Shown here piece by piece: positions 57,455-64,000 of a stretch of 64,000 nt of DNA. The notes below the pieces were generated by a model. The model saw only the letters and a list, made by a program, of their open reading frames with translations, was not told the DNA's origin and made no database searches. This DNA comes from Edaphovirga cremea (GTDB taxonomy: Bacteria; Pseudomonadota; Gammaproteobacteria; Enterobacterales; Enterobacteriaceae). A program made the translations under genes and the position numbers. The stretch is taken from assembly GCF_003332275.1 (NCBI RefSeq), contig NZ_QOVA01000009.1, forward strand, positions 62,001 through 126,000, given 5' to 3'. Position 1 is the first letter of the stretch; each line of letters begins with the position of its first letter.

Positions 57455-57928
57455 TTACTGATAACCTCTGCCGCAATGCGGGCCAGGATTTCCCATCCTG
57501 ACGGAATTACCCATCATTCCACGATGGTGTCCCATCAACGGCATTCCGGCTTTTGCCAGTTGGGTGTCCATGGTGACGCGATGCTGGTAGAGGCTGTCGC
57601 GCAATGCGGCAATCTCTTTACTCACCGCCAACAGCTTCTTATCGTCGACGGGGCTACTGGTCAGCACGGCGTTATATTCATAATTTTTTGAGAGCAATTG
57701 CTGATGTAGATTTGCCGTTGCCGTCTGATACTCCGCAAAAACCTTTTGCCAGATCGCTTGTTGTTCAGCGGTCAGATTGGCTCTATAACCGCCACCGTTC
57801 ATTCCCTGATGATACTGACCGCCGTTCATGTTATTTCCCATACCGTGCTGAGCCAGTGCTGAACCACTGAATCCTATCAAAGAGCCCAGTGAAATAATGG
57901 CGGCGATCGCAGTTTTATTGAGTTTCAT
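57455..57928 (-). CDS. zraP: ZraP, periplasmic zinc-binding chaperone
   Basis: 157-residue periplasmic protein: signal peptide (cleavage after ALA, about residue 26), a His/Met/Gly-rich N-terminal part (HGMGNNMNGGQYHQGMNGGG), the CpxP/ZraP-type helical core LTAEQQAIWQKVFAEYQTAT, and a metal-binding C-terminus (GHHRGMMGN, PGPHCGRGY). In E. coli it binds zinc, acts as a chaperone and damps ZraS signalling. Divergent from zraSR, with a sigma-54 promoter upstream. Confidence 0.92.
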   Translation of the reverse strand: MKLNKTAIAAIISLGSLIGFSGSALAQHGMGNNMNGGQYHQGMNGGGYRANLTAEQQAIWQKVFAEYQTATANLHQQLLSKNYEYNAVLTSSPVDDKKLLAVSKEIAALRDSLYQHRVTMDTQLAKAGMPLMGHHRGMMGNSVRMGNPGPHCGRGYQ

Positions 57929-57991
57929 AATAATTTTCCTTTTGTCTGATTATCAATAAACAGGGTATTTCTTTGTCCTCCCGGGAAGTAG

Positions 57992-58007
57992 TGCAATACA
58001 CATGCCA
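57992..58007 (-). promoter_or_regulatory. Sigma-54 promoter of zraP
   Basis: On the minus strand TGGCATGTGTATTGCA fits the -24/-12 consensus TGGCAY-R-N4-TTGCA at every conserved position. The -12 GC is about 64 bp upstream of the zraP ATG. ZraR is a sigma-54 activator encoded next door, as expected. Confidence 0.85.
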
Positions 58008-58017
58008 CCCTTTTTTC

Positions 58018-58033
58018 TGGCACGAAACTTGAT
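58018..58033 (+). promoter_or_regulatory. Candidate sigma-54 promoter toward zraSR
   Basis: TGGCACGAAACTTGAT has a perfect -24 block, but its -12 element is TTGA instead of TTGC, a change at a nearly invariant base. It points to zraS, 250 bp away. Given the ZraR-like palindrome at 58224-58238, which would then lie downstream, this is uncertain. Confidence 0.4.
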
Positions 58034-58223
58034 GGTAATCAGTCCAGATGAAGAGAGGTTTTTAGCGATTATCACAGCGAAAAGCCCTTATGGCGCGGCT
58101 TGCAACGTAGAATGCAGAAGAGGGTCGATTATTCCGGCATGTCATTTACGCTAATTAGCAGCTTGATTTACCCTAATTCGTTAAGCGGGACCGGGTAATA
58201 ATTACCCGCAGGATTTATCATGT

Positions 58224-58238
58224 GAGTCATTATTACTC
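58224..58238. promoter_or_regulatory. Candidate ZraR binding site
   Basis: GAGTCATTATTACTC, in reverse GAGTAATAATGACTC, closely resembles the E. coli ZraR site GAGTAAAAATGACTC. It lies 45 bp before zraS and about 217 bp upstream of the zraP sigma-54 promoter, a distance an enhancer-binding protein can use. Confidence 0.6.
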
Positions 58239-58282
58239 GCCGGGCGCTGTGGATAAAAATAAAGATCCCGCAGGTAAATAAA

Positions 58283-59749
58283 ATGGAGGTCGTTGTGAAG
58301 GAATTTAAGGGCCAGCATGGGTTATTGCCCTTGCTCCCATCCTGGTTTTTTATCAGTTCGGTGGTGGTGTTGGTGATCATCATCGTCACCATGGCGATAA
58401 AAGATCTTAATCGCGGGCGGGAGATTGAAACCCAGACCCTGCTGGAAAAAAGCACCGTCTTGATCCGTGCGTTTGAATCGGGTGCCCGAACCGGCATGGG
58501 GATGCGCTGGCGTCACGATCTGCGCCAGACACTGCTGGAAGAGATGGCCTATCAACCGGGCGTGCTCTATATCGCGGTAACGGATCCTTCGGGTAAAATC
58601 CTGGCCCACAGCGATCCAACGCGCGTGGGTACGCAACTCTATAGTCCGCAAGAGATGAAATCGCTGAATGTTGCTTCCACAGAACGCTGGCGGTTTACTC
58701 ATTTCATTGATGAACAACGTAATAGTCAGAATGCGTTTGAAGTCTTTCGCCTCTTTAAACCCACACAGCAAGACCCGCACCGTGGGCATATGAACCGCCA
58801 TAACGTCGTCAATCCTGCAATAACAACCTCTGCCGACGGTGAAAATAACGCGATATTCACCGCTTTCGACACCACGACACTGGATGCCACCCAGGCGAAA
58901 GATATCCGCAATACGCTGATCTTCCTGTCGATTCTGCTATTACTGGCGCTGGTGAGTATGTTGGCGCTGTATTGGGCCAGGCGGTACCAGCAATCGAGCC
59001 GACAGTTGCAGGAAGAAGTGCGGCGCAAAGACAAACTGGCGGCGATTGGTAATTTGGCTGCCGGTGTCGCCCACGAAATCAGGAATCCGCTCTCGTCAAT
59101 TAAAGGTTTCGCCAAGTATTTTGAGAGCCGTTCACCGCCAGGGAGTGAAGAGCAAGAATTGGCGAAAGTGATGGCCAAGGAAGTGGATCGATTGAACCGC
59201 GTTATTTCCGAGTTGCTTGAGCTGGTTCGCCCTGTCGATCTCAGTTTCCAGCGGGTCAATATCAATGAAATCATTGAGCATTCATTGCATCTCATCCGGC
59301 AGGATGCAGAAAGTAAACACATCAGAATTCAGTTCGACAGCAATAAAAATCTGCCAATGATCGAGCTCGATCCCGATCGTTTTACGCAAGTCTTGCTGAA
59401 TCTCTATCTGAATGCGATTCAGGCCATTGGCAATGACGGCACTCTTGCCGTTTCTCTTGAACTTGTTGAGGGAAGCGGATTACGAATCGGTATCAAGGAT
59501 TCAGGCAAAGGTATCCCTCCTGACGATTTGCCGCATATTTTTGACCCTTATTTCACCACCAAAGCGTCAGGAACCGGTCTGGGTCTGGCGATTGTGCAGA
59601 AAGTGATTGAAGAGCATCAGGGCCGGATATCCGTCACGAGTACCCCGCAGTCAGGTACGCTATTTATCCTGATGATCCCACTCACCCATAGCGGCGAATT
59701 GACGTCCGACAAACCGCCAAGGAAGGTTCCACGCCATGACAACGCATAA
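58283..59749 (+). CDS. zraS: Sensor histidine kinase ZraS
   Basis: 488-residue membrane sensor: helix near 18-40, periplasmic domain about 41-205, second helix about 208-230, then HisKA with H-box AAGVAHEIRNPLSSIKG (phospho-His264) and an HATPase domain (NLYLNAIQAIG, DSGKGIPPDDLPHIF, GTGLGLAIVQKV). Senses zinc or envelope stress with ZraP and phosphorylates ZraR. Start ATG 58283 with AGG upstream; a GTG five codons later has a better GGAGG site. Overlaps zraR by 14 bases. Confidence 0.94.
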   Translation: MEVVVKEFKGQHGLLPLLPSWFFISSVVVLVIIIVTMAIKDLNRGREIETQTLLEKSTVLIRAFESGARTGMGMRWRHDLRQTLLEEMAYQPGVLYIAVTDPSGKILAHSDPTRVGTQLYSPQEMKSLNVASTERWRFTHFIDEQRNSQNAFEVFRLFKPTQQDPHRGHMNRHNVVNPAITTSADGENNAIFTAFDTTTLDATQAKDIRNTLIFLSILLLLALVSMLALYWARRYQQSSRQLQEEVRRKDKLAAIGNLAAGVAHEIRNPLSSIKGFAKYFESRSPPGSEEQELAKVMAKEVDRLNRVISELLELVRPVDLSFQRVNINEIIEHSLHLIRQDAESKHIRIQFDSNKNLPMIELDPDRFTQVLLNLYLNAIQAIGNDGTLAVSLELVEGSGLRIGIKDSGKGIPPDDLPHIFDPYFTTKASGTGLGLAIVQKVIEEHQGRISVTSTPQSGTLFILMIPLTHSGELTSDKPPRKVPRHDNA

Positions 59750-61085
59750 AGCCCACATTCTGGTGGTGGATGACGATCTGAGCCACTGCACTATTATCCA
59801 GGCATTGATGAAAGGCTGGGGATATGATGTGAGTCTCGCCCATAACGGCCGCGCAGCCGTGGAACAGGCAAAAGAGATCCCCTTTGACCTGATCGTGACC
59901 GATGTCCGCATGTCTGAAATGGATGGTCTCGAAGCGCTTAAAACCATCAAAGCCTACAACCCGGCCATTCCCATTTTGATCATGACCGCCTATTCAAACG
60001 TCGAATCGGCGGTTGATGCCATTAAATCAGGGGCGTACGACTATCTCACCAAACCCCTTGATTTCGATATGCTTCAGCTAACCATTGCGCGCGCCCTTGA
60101 GCATACCCATCTCAAAACCGAGAATGAGCAGCTCAAACAGCAGTTGACCGCGGCGCCGCAAAACATGATTGGTCGCAGCCCGCAAATGCGGCGTCTGATG
60201 GATATGATTGCCATGATTGCCCCTTCCGACGCGACGGTGTTGATTTGTGGGGAATCAGGGACCGGAAAAGAGCTGATTGCCCGTTCGGTGCACGCCAACA
60301 GTTCACGCCGGGATCAGCCGATGGTGATTGTGAACTGCGCAGCATTAAGTGAATCACTGCTGGAATCCGAACTGTTTGGTCATGAAAAAGGGGCATTTAC
60401 CGGCGCGGATAAACGTCGGGAAGGCCGCTTTATGGAAGCCGACAAAGGCACCCTGTTTCTGGATGAAATTGGTGAAATCTCATTATTGATGCAGGCCAAG
60501 CTACTGCGGGCCATTCAGGAGAGGGAAATCCAGCGCGTAGGCAGCAACCACACGCTCACGGTTGATGTCCGCCTCATTGCAGCGACCAACCGCGATCTGC
60601 TGGCGGATGTTGAAAGCGGAAAATTTCGCCAGGATCTCTATTACCGTTTAAACGTCATGACGATCGACACACCCGCGCTCAGGGAAAGAAGTGAAGATAT
60701 TCCGCCGCTGGTTATGCATTTCCTGGAAAAATATGCCACCAGAAACCGCAAGGCCGTCAAGGGCTTTACACCTCAGGCAATGAATCTGCTGTTGAAATAC
60801 AACTGGCCCGGTAACGTCCGGGAGCTGGAAAATGCGGTAGAACGCGCCGTTATCTTGCTCACCGGTGATTTTATCAGTGAGAAAGAGCTGCCGCTGTGCA
60901 TCAATCAGTTTGCTCAGGATAATCCGCACGGCGATCAGGCAGATCAGGCGATCCAGCCCCTCGAGCAGATTGAAAAGCAGGCTATTTTAACCGCCCTTGA
61001 GAAGACCGGCGGTAATAAGACGGAGGCGGCAAAACAGTTGGGGATCACGCGGAAAACCCTGCTGGCAAAATTGCAGAAGACGTAA
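59736..61085 (+). CDS. zraR: Sigma-54-dependent response regulator ZraR
   Basis: 449-residue NtrC-family activator: receiver with phospho-Asp56 in [16 protein letters not shown]+ domain with Walker [12 protein letters not shown] (from residue 172) and the sigma-54 contact loop GAFTGA at 219-224, then a Fis-type HTH at the end ([20 protein letters not shown]). GGAAGG precedes the ATG. It activates zraP and zraSR through sigma-54. Followed by a strong hairpin before the convergent Ig-protein gene. Confidence 0.95.
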   Translation: MTTHKAHILVVDDDLSHCTIIQALMKGWGYDVSLAHNGRAAVEQAKEIPFDLIVTDVRMSEMDGLEALKTIKAYNPAIPILIMTAYSNVESAVDAIKSGAYDYLTKPLDFDMLQLTIARALEHTHLKTENEQLKQQLTAAPQNMIGRSPQMRRLMDMIAMIAPSDATVLICGESGTGKELIARSVHANSSRRDQPMVIVNCAALSESLLESELFGHEKGAFTGADKRREGRFMEADKGTLFLDEIGEISLLMQAKLLRAIQEREIQRVGSNHTLTVDVRLIAATNRDLLADVESGKFRQDLYYRLNVMTIDTPALRERSEDIPPLVMHFLEKYATRNRKAVKGFTPQAMNLLLKYNWPGNVRELENAVERAVILLTGDFISEKELPLCINQFAQDNPHGDQADQAIQPLEQIEKQAILTALEKTGGNKTEAAKQLGITRKTLLAKLQKT

Positions 61086-61098
61086 AACTCACGACCGA

Positions 61099-61128
61099 AA
61101 GCGTATTCGATCACCGACGAATACGCTT
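61099..61128. terminator. Hairpin between zraR and the ZirS-like gene
   Basis: An 11-bp perfect stem, AAGCGTATTCG (61099-61109) with CGAATACGCTT (61118-61128) and an 8-nt loop, begins 13 bases after the zraR stop and 49 bases beyond the convergent stop. Shared terminator likely; the T-run (GTTTTT) on the plus strand is 8 bases away. Confidence 0.65.
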
Positions 61129-61176
61129 CGATGTCCGTTTTTAACTGCCCGCTTCCAACCGTCCGCACGTATTCCC

Positions 61177-62793
61177 TTAAAGCGACCGGGAACACGTAAC
61201 ATAGGTTGTGCCATCCAATGGGAAACTGAACAAACTACCGTTCCCCAAATAGACATAATGCCGCGCATTACCAGCACTGGTGAGCTCAGTCACCCAATAG
61301 TTACCCGCGAACCACCCGTTGGAGTAAGCGCCCATCGATCCCCACTCATTCCACAATCTGCCGTTGGCATCGCGGTTGGCACCCGTCTCAATAGTTGGCG
61401 TTCTGTCGGTCATCTGGCTATAGCCCGGTATGGTGTAGCCTCCGCCCTGGGAGCTGCACCATGCTCCGGCGTCACTGGTTCCCATTATGTTGTAGCTGTT
61501 ATTTATAAACCAGCGGTTGACAGTAAATCGGTAAGTTAATGATGAGCCACTGTTTATATTTTCAGCCGTAATGGTGACCGAATTATTGCCGGAAGTGGGT
61601 TCCTGATTGAAGCTTACATTGCCGCTAGCGTCTACACTGACCCAGCCCTGATCGGCAGACCAGCTAAAGTCTGCATTCTCCGCAACGTCTTCCCCAACGA
61701 CTAATTGGAATGCCGCCCCGGTGAATCCATTGTTAGGGAATCCATCATTAACCGAGAAAGAAGCGCCGTTGACTAAAATATGCGTCATTTGGGTCTCAGC
61801 AAAAAATTCGACAGTGACAGTCGCGGAAGTACCATTGGTGGTCGTTGCCGTTACTTCGCTCGTGACCGCCGACTCACTGGTCAGGAATATTTCCACTTCG
61901 CCTATGCTGTCGGTTTCACCGCTGGCATAACGCAGGTTCACACCGTTGGTCGCGGTGAAATTCACGGTTTCGCCCGCAATTTCATTGCCACTATTGTCCA
62001 TTACCCTGACCAGCACCCGGTTATCATCCGCGCCATTGGCCTCTGCGTTGTTTTGGGTCACTTCCGCATTGATAACCGCAGCCGGCCCCGCAGTGAAGAG
62101 CGTATTGATAGATTGTGAATCGTCATCGATTGTAGCCGTGACCAGAGTGGGTCCGGCGATATCATTCGTGACGTAAGCGGTTGCCACGCCATCGGGGCCG
62201 CTTGGCTCATTCGCTGAAACCACGCCCAGATTGTCCGCAGTAAAGTTGACCGTGGCATTTGGGGCTGGTGTACCATCCAGATATTCAACGTTAGCACGTA
62301 CTGTATTCACAGCCACCCCGTCGGCCACAACACCCAATGGCGATTCGTCCCATACCAGACTGGAGATAACCCGTTGCCACTTGATATTGATTGGGCTGGG
62401 CAACTGAACCGGCAGTCCAACGTTGGGTTCCGTAATGCTGGGATCGGTCTGGGGTGTGACGACCACATTCAACTCACTGCCTGCGGTAATGTCGTTGAGA
62501 TTCATGGTGTAACTCGGACTCGTCGCCCCGCTAATCATGTTGCCGTCCAACATCCACTGATAGGTTGTTCCATATTCAGCGTCACCATCGGCATCATTGA
62601 AGGCGGATGTCACCGTAATAACATCCCCGACCCGCGGATTTATATTGTTGACGGAGAGAACTGACGTTGGCGCCCGTCCGTGAACTGGCGTTGTTGATTG
62701 TTGGACGGCCTGCACCGTCTGGCTCATGACGATCGCCAGAACCAGTAATATCCTGAATAAAAAATCATTAAAGATAAAATAGCGGTGCAGCAT
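61177..62793 (-). CDS. Exported Ig-like/lectin-cap protein, ZirS-like (intimin/invasin-related)
   Basis: 538 residues. Signal peptide with cleavage after VQA (about 29); a Zir/YQW-type Ig module at about 35-125 (AFNDADGDAEYGTTYQWMLDG, TPQTDPSITEPNVGLPV); two BIg1 (invasin/intimin) domains at about 145-233 and 240-331; another Ig-like domain at about 336-427; and a C-terminal C-type-lectin-like cap of the invasin/intimin kind at about 428-538 with its Cys pair (Cys446, Cys534). There is no beta-barrel, so it must be exported by another protein. The layout and company resemble Salmonella ZirS, an exoprotein of the ZirTSU system. Adhesion or modulation of host contact is inferred only. Confidence 0.8.
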   Translation of the reverse strand: MLHRYFIFNDFLFRILLVLAIVMSQTVQAVQQSTTPVHGRAPTSVLSVNNINPRVGDVITVTSAFNDADGDAEYGTTYQWMLDGNMISGATSPSYTMNLNDITAGSELNVVVTPQTDPSITEPNVGLPVQLPSPINIKWQRVISSLVWDESPLGVVADGVAVNTVRANVEYLDGTPAPNATVNFTADNLGVVSANEPSGPDGVATAYVTNDIAGPTLVTATIDDDSQSINTLFTAGPAAVINAEVTQNNAEANGADDNRVLVRVMDNSGNEIAGETVNFTATNGVNLRYASGETDSIGEVEIFLTSESAVTSEVTATTTNGTSATVTVEFFAETQMTHILVNGASFSVNDGFPNNGFTGAAFQLVVGEDVAENADFSWSADQGWVSVDASGNVSFNQEPTSGNNSVTITAENINSGSSLTYRFTVNRWFINNSYNIMGTSDAGAWCSSQGGGYTIPGYSQMTDRTPTIETGANRDANGRLWNEWGSMGAYSNGWFAGNYWVTELTSAGNARHYVYLGNGSLFSFPLDGTTYVTCSRSL

Positions 62794-62827
62794 CCAATAT
62801 ATCCATCATGCTGATAGTGCGTTAATT

Positions 62828-62864
62828 AACCCAGACACGCTCACACTATCAGCGTGTCTGGGTT
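62828..62864 (-). terminator. Strong hairpin between the ZirU-like and ZirS-like genes
   Basis: A 14-bp perfect stem, AACCCAGACACGCT with AGCGTGTCTGGGTT, and a 9-nt loop lie in the 108-bp gap, 38 bases after the ZirU-like stop. On the minus strand TTAATTAAC follows, a poor U-tract. It may cause partial termination or protect the upstream message, letting the two exoproteins be made in different amounts. Confidence 0.6.
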
Positions 62865-62901
62865 TACTCTTTATTGCCGATTCAACGAGTTACTCGCTGA
62901 A

Positions 62902-63588
62902 TTAGTTACTGACGACGACCTGAATGCTCAACCGCTGATCTGTACGCACTGGTGTATAGGTATTGGCTGTGGCTCCGCTGATGTCGGTGAAGGTATTCGA
63001 TCCTACCCCAGTTTCAATCTGCCATTGGTAAGTCAGGCCAGTACAGGCACCGCCCGCACACGTTGCTGTCGCAGTGAGTGCAGAATCAACCTGTGGAAAG
63101 CCTCCGACTTCGCCGGATACCGTCACGGCTGTAACCGTGCCGCCAGCAATGACCGTCAAGGCATTGGAAGCGACTTCCAGACCCACGGCAGGATCGGTAA
63201 TGCCAGGATCGGTATGCGGCGTAACCTGCACAGTAATGACTTTGCCCAAGTCATCCGCAGTGATGGTATAGGTGTTGGTTGTTGCTCCTGGGATATCAAC
63301 GCCATCGGCCCGCCATTGATAGGTTGCTGGTATTGCCACATCGCCGTCCGCATCGCTGAATGTACCGGGAACACTGAGACTTAATGTATCTCCGGTATCT
63401 ATCAAGCCATTGCCGTTGGCATCGTCCGAGACAATGGTGCTTTGAGTGACTACCGGTGCGCGCCCTATGACGGTGGCAGTCGGAGTGGATGTGAAGACCG
63501 CCCATGCAGACCCGGCTATCAACAGGCTCAATATTACTCCCGCGACCAGAGACCCCAGCCCTTTTCGTGAGACTATCTTGTTTTTCAT
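62902..63588 (-). CDS. Exported small Ig-like protein, ZirU-like
   Basis: 228 residues. Signal peptide (hydrophobic VAGVILSLLIAGSAWA, cleavage about residue 30), then two Ig-like modules. The first (about 36-140) holds a Ca-loop-like DDANGNGLIDTGD, FSDADGDV, ATYQWRADG and TPHTDPGITDPAVGLEV; the second (about 145-228) holds a Cys pair (ATCAGGACTGL) and TYQWQIETGVGS. It ends VVSN right after the last strand, with no anchor. GAGGAAAG precedes the ATG by 7 bases. Resembles ZirU, the second exoprotein of ZirTSU. Lies between the ZirT-like C-terminus and the ZirS-like gene. Confidence 0.78.
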   Translation of the reverse strand: MKNKIVSRKGLGSLVAGVILSLLIAGSAWAVFTSTPTATVIGRAPVVTQSTIVSDDANGNGLIDTGDTLSLSVPGTFSDADGDVAIPATYQWRADGVDIPGATTNTYTITADDLGKVITVQVTPHTDPGITDPAVGLEVASNALTVIAGGTVTAVTVSGEVGGFPQVDSALTATATCAGGACTGLTYQWQIETGVGSNTFTDISGATANTYTPVRTDQRLSIQVVVSN

Positions 63589-63670
63589 TGTTTTCTTTCC
63601 TCTTCTGCACCAAAAATCAATGTGTTAGTCACATTTCTTTGCCAATCGGAATGATGATAAATGCCTCGTT

Positions 63671-64000
63671 TCAATGCGAAACCACTCTAATAGCCCGTTT
63701 CTGCAAGTCTGCCGTTACTGTCAATGATTCTGATGTTGCCCCTGGTATAGCAATGAACACTCCCGACCCCACAAAAGATTCAATTTCCCACTGATAATTC
63801 ACTGGCACGCCGTTACACAACGCAATTGAACACATCGCAACCGCCACGAGGGTGTCATCAACAACCGGGTGTTCAGTTAATTCAACGCCGTTGTGATATA
63901 TCATTAATTTCACTGGTATTTCTGATATAAAAGAGGTATCGATACTTTGACTGGCACCCTCGACACTGGCTGTCACCGTGGTGACACCTGCATTGATATT
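63671..64000 (-). CDS. C-terminal end of a large Ig-repeat surface protein, ZirT/intimin-like (partial)
   Basis: Runs off the window edge; only about 109 C-terminal codons are visible. It reads ...NINAGVTTVTASVEGASQS, the end of a BIg1-type domain, then a last Ig module with a Cys pair (VAMCSIALCNGVPVNYQWEI) and SFVGSGVFIAIPGATSES, ending RVVSH. The module is of the same type as in the two downstream exoproteins. Intimin/invasin relatives carry an N-terminal outer-membrane barrel, so the missing 5' part may encode the translocator; this is not seen. The ATG at 63976 is internal. Confidence 0.72.
   Translation of the reverse strand, partial: NINAGVTTVTASVEGASQSIDTSFISEIPVKLMIYHNGVELTEHPVVDDTLVAVAMCSIALCNGVPVNYQWEIESFVGSGVFIAIPGATSESLTVTADLQKRAIRVVSH

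Overview
This window is chromosomal DNA of an enterobacterium (order Enterobacterales). Its left part follows the Escherichia coli order argA-recD-recB-ptrA-recC-ppdC-ygdB-ppdB-ppdA-thyA-lgt-ptsP-rppH-mutH-ygdR-tas-lplT-aas-(omrA)-galR-lysA-lysR almost gene for gene. Protein similarity is clear but not near-identical, and the lineage-specific insertions are unlike E. coli. A Yersiniaceae or Pectobacteriaceae type host is likely, but the sequence alone does not fix the genus. I saw no rRNA, tRNA, CRISPR array, insertion sequence or prophage.

Layout. 1-1.6 kb: argA with a tandem ArgR operator. 1.6-13.5 kb: the RecBCD recombination cluster on the minus strand, with the protease gene ptrA embedded and 4-base overlaps at recD/recB and recB/ptrA. 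13.7-15.7 kb: four minor-pseudopilin genes; ppdA has an unusual repeat-built N-terminus. 15.9-20.5 kb: thyA-lgt and ptsP-rppH. 20.5-21.2 kb: a 0.7 kb non-coding region carrying DnaA boxes, in the place of the replication-control locus DARS2. 21.2-27 kb: mutH, ygdR, tas, and the lplT/aas phospholipid-repair pair. About 27.1 kb: a single OmrA-type small RNA.

27.3-38.4 kb is accessory relative to E. coli. A cytoplasmic molybdopterin S/N-oxide reductase and a class V aminotransferase lie before galR. Between galR and lysA sits a complete aryl-beta-glucoside/cellobiose-type PTS (IIB, 6-phospho-beta-glucosidase, IIC, divergent IIA) with a GntR-family and a LacI-family regulator. Two identical inverted operator-like sites frame the divergent PTS promoters. 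38.4-40.8 kb: lysA/lysR.

40.8-57.3 kb is a mosaic of single genes and small modules: an MFS exporter, a LysR/metallo-beta-lactamase-fold pair, an SbmA-like ABC protein (YddA), a dicarboxylate/citrate-type DASS transporter next to a MocR regulator, a stand-alone AcrB-like RND pump, a YjhX (topoisomerase I inhibitor) toxin-like gene next to a methyltransferase, a DUF2000/Lrp pair, a palindromic intergenic repeat, and yjdI-yjdJ.

57.4-61.1 kb: the zraP / zraSR zinc-envelope stress system with a strong sigma-54 promoter for zraP. 61.2-64 kb: three minus-strand genes for Ig-like surface or secreted proteins. The last runs off the window end. They resemble the ZirT-ZirU-ZirS exoprotein system and are the least understood block here.
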